Below are positions 6,268 to 7,679 of a stretch of 7,679 bases of DNA, piece after piece. Under the pieces are notes generated by a model. The model was given only the letters and a program-made list of their open reading frames with translations. It was not told the origin of the DNA and did not search any database. The stretch's first letter is position 1, and each line of letters opens with the position of its first letter. The DNA lies in contig JAKDLC010000091.1 of the NCBI GenBank assembly GCA_030453055.1, positions 1-7,679 on the forward strand, read 5' to 3'. Source of the DNA: Nitrosospira sp. GTDB lineage: Bacteria; Pseudomonadota; Gammaproteobacteria; Burkholderiales; Nitrosomonadaceae. The position numbers were made by a program, and so were the translations under genes.

Positions 6268-6354
6268 CCGATTTGTGTGTTTTTGCATACCCCGGCAGCC
6301 ATTACGAACATAGCAGGTCAATGTTTTCAAATCCAGACCACAGACAAACGACCC

Positions 6355-6358
6355 GGAG
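6355..6358 (+). promoter_or_regulatory. ribosome binding site deciding a GTG start
   Basis: GGAG stands 7 bases before the GTG at 6366, an almost ideal spacing. Upstream in-frame ATGs at 6273 and 6321 have no comparable site. Confidence 0.65.
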
Positions 6359-6365
6359 TTTCCCA

Positions 6366-7586
6366 GTGATAACCTACATCTATATCCTCGGAGACAGCGA
6401 GACGAACATCTGGGGCCTGAGCGGTCGTGAGCGACTGCAACGGATGTTAAAGACATTTGCGCAGACCAGGCTGGTTGATAGTCCCGAACAGATTCCAGCA
6501 CATGCGCCGGCATTATTTTTACGGGCAGATCATTTGTTTGACGTCAGGGTCCTGATGGCTTTGATTAACACGCGAGTTAACCTGGTGCTTGCCAGCGACG
6601 AAGGCCAGTCGGTCGCAATCCGGACTACTGATGGAAATATGCCCCGTGTGCTGGCAAATTTTATAAACGGGGGAAAAGGAGAGGCTGTTTCTGCCTTACC
6701 TCGTTATACACTAAAAGATTTGAATCTGTTGGGCCTTCAGCAAAACCTCAAGAAAAGGGACCTGCCCTACCTATTGCTTATCAGTAGAGATAGCTGCCGG
6801 CGGCTGGAGTCGGAACTGTTTGCCCGATCGTACAAAGGCGTAACCGACCTCGTGACGAAATGGCTCTGGCCCAACCCCGCATTCTGGGCTGTCCGCGTTT
6901 GTGTACGCTCCGGTATACGGCCAAACCAGGTTACGCTGCTCAGTCTTGTGTTTGCAGTGCTGGCCGGGGTTGCCTTTTGGTATGGCCACTACGGCATTGG
7001 GTTGGTGATGGGTTGGTTGATGACTTTCCTGGATACCGTCGATGGAAAACTGGCGCGAGTGACTGTCACCTCAAGCCGTTTTGGGGATGTGCTCGATCAC
7101 GGCCTGGATATTATTCATCCGCCGCTATGGTATATGGCTTGGGGTGTAGGGTCGACCGCAGCACTAATCCAGGTATCCGACTTGCCAATAGTATTCTGGC
7201 TGATACTCATCGGCTATGTGGGTGGCCGATTGTGTGAGGGAGTTTTCCAGTTTTGGATCGCCTCATTTGACATTTTTATCTGGCGCCCCCTGGATTCATT
7301 TAACCGGCTCGTTACCGCCCGGCGTAATCCTAACCTGATTCTGTTGACATTCGGCTGGTTTATAGGCCGACCGGACATCGGTCTCTGGTCGGTAATTATC
7401 TGGCATTCACTCTCAACTATTTTTCTTGCTGTCCGGGTAATGATGGGCTGGCAAGCACGGCGGTCCCACGGGCCTTTACGATCATGGTTTGAGGAGATTG
7501 TTCCTGGTCAGGATGAAGGGAAACTGGCGGTTCGTATTTTTGCACCTTTGGCGGTTAGAAAGAATAATCCTAAATCCGGTAGTTGA
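6366..7586 (+). CDS. CDP-alcohol phosphatidyltransferase with N-terminal nucleotidyltransferase-like domain
   Basis: The 406-residue protein has two parts. Residues ~1-150 look like a degenerate nucleotidyltransferase fold (ITYIYILGDS, WGLSGRERLQRML at 16-28, LFLRADHLFD at 50-59). Residues ~156-380 form a membrane CDP-alcohol phosphatidyltransferase, starting YKGVTDLVTKW and carrying the complete active-site motif D-x2-D-G-x2-A-R-x8-G-x3-D-x3-D (D223, D226, G227, A230, R231, G240, D244, D248). Several helices follow. The enzyme would move a phospho-alcohol between a CDP carrier and an acceptor lipid or alcohol. The layout recalls bifunctional inositol-phosphate cytidylyltransferase/DIPP synthases, but the N-terminal domain lacks an obvious LAGGxGxR loop, so the separate nucleotidyltransferase at 3127 may do the activation. 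The last five codons (PKSGS) and the stop lie inside the repeat at 7569, so the native C-terminus has been replaced. The catalytic core is intact. Confidence 0.85.
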   Translation: MITYIYILGDSETNIWGLSGRERLQRMLKTFAQTRLVDSPEQIPAHAPALFLRADHLFDVRVLMALINTRVNLVLASDEGQSVAIRTTDGNMPRVLANFINGGKGEAVSALPRYTLKDLNLLGLQQNLKKRDLPYLLLISRDSCRRLESELFARSYKGVTDLVTKWLWPNPAFWAVRVCVRSGIRPNQVTLLSLVFAVLAGVAFWYGHYGIGLVMGWLMTFLDTVDGKLARVTVTSSRFGDVLDHGLDIIHPPLWYMAWGVGSTAALIQVSDLPIVFWLILIGYVGGRLCEGVFQFWIASFDIFIWRPLDSFNRLVTARRNPNLILLTFGWFIGRPDIGLWSVIIWHSLSTIFLAVRVMMGWQARRSHGPLRSWFEEIVPGQDEGKLAVRIFAPLAVRKNNPKSGS

Positions 7587-7679
7587 CCGCTCATTTAATA
7601 GATCAGCATTATGATTAATAACAATATTTCGTATTATTTGAGGCTCACCTTCCGGGTGAGGCCGCTACGGGGTGTATTG
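7569..7679 (+). repeat. direct repeat copy 2, left end of an IS-like element cut by the window edge
   Basis: This block aligns without gaps to 119-229 at about 90% identity and in the same orientation. It begins at CCTAAATCC right after TAAT and overlaps the last 18 bases of the phosphatidyltransferase gene. The matching stretch runs to the window edge, four bases short of where copy 1 has its ATG, so a transposase gene may begin just outside. The hairpin at 7644-7660 (CTCACC/GGTGAG) is perfect in this copy. Confidence 0.8.

Noticed and set aside
6273..6365. Extended N-terminus of the phosphatidyltransferase from the ATG at 6273
   Set aside because: The extra 31 residues have no domain character, the ATG lies at about the start of the predicted transcript, and the GTG at 6366 has a well-spaced GGAG.
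1..7679. CRISPR arrays, tRNA or rRNA genes
   Set aside because: No regularly spaced repeats and no tRNA-like or rRNA-like conserved segments were seen on either strand.

Overview
The window looks like a chromosomal segment of a Gram-negative proteobacterium. It has a PEP-CTERM exosortase substrate with a -24/-12 (sigma-54) promoter, two LptF/LptG-type permeases, and mid-range GC. Together these suggest a betaproteobacterium, possibly an ammonia oxidiser of the Nitrosospira/Nitrosomonas type. The genus is a guess from gene style, not something the sequence proves.

Left part (1-1656). A short unassigned flank (1-118) is followed by a sequence that recurs, about 90% identical over 111 bp and in the same orientation, at the right edge of the window (119-229 and 7569-7679). 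The outermost ~20 bp of this repeat occurs a third time, inverted, at 1637-1656. The interval 119-1656 is therefore bounded by terminal inverted repeats beginning CCT(A/G)AATCC, as in an insertion sequence of the IS1380/ISEcp1 type. It contains no transposase, only a possible 19-codon stub. Instead it carries a PEP-CTERM secreted-protein gene with its own sigma-54 promoter and strong terminator, plus a small two-helix membrane protein gene on the minus strand.

Middle and right part (1657-7568). After a ~320-bp non-coding stretch comes a plus-strand gene group: a GNAT-fold acyltransferase of the bacterial ceramide synthase-like family; a MobA-like nucleotidyltransferase (GTGA overlap); an LptF-like permease 41 bp downstream; an LptG-like permease (ATGA overlap); and, after a 187-bp gap with its own candidate promoter, a CDP-alcohol phosphatidyltransferase with an N-terminal degenerate nucleotidyltransferase-like domain. 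The likely common task is making a phospho-headgroup lipid, plausibly a sphingolipid or other unusual envelope lipid: acylation, activation of a headgroup alcohol as a CDP derivative, transfer of the headgroup, and movement of the lipid towards the outer membrane by a dedicated LptFG-like pair. That pathway is inferred from family membership and gene order. The sphingoid-base synthase and the ceramide reductase are not in the window.

The last gene runs into the second repeat copy. Its final five codons and stop are supplied by the repeat, so a mobile-element end has inserted at its 3' end.
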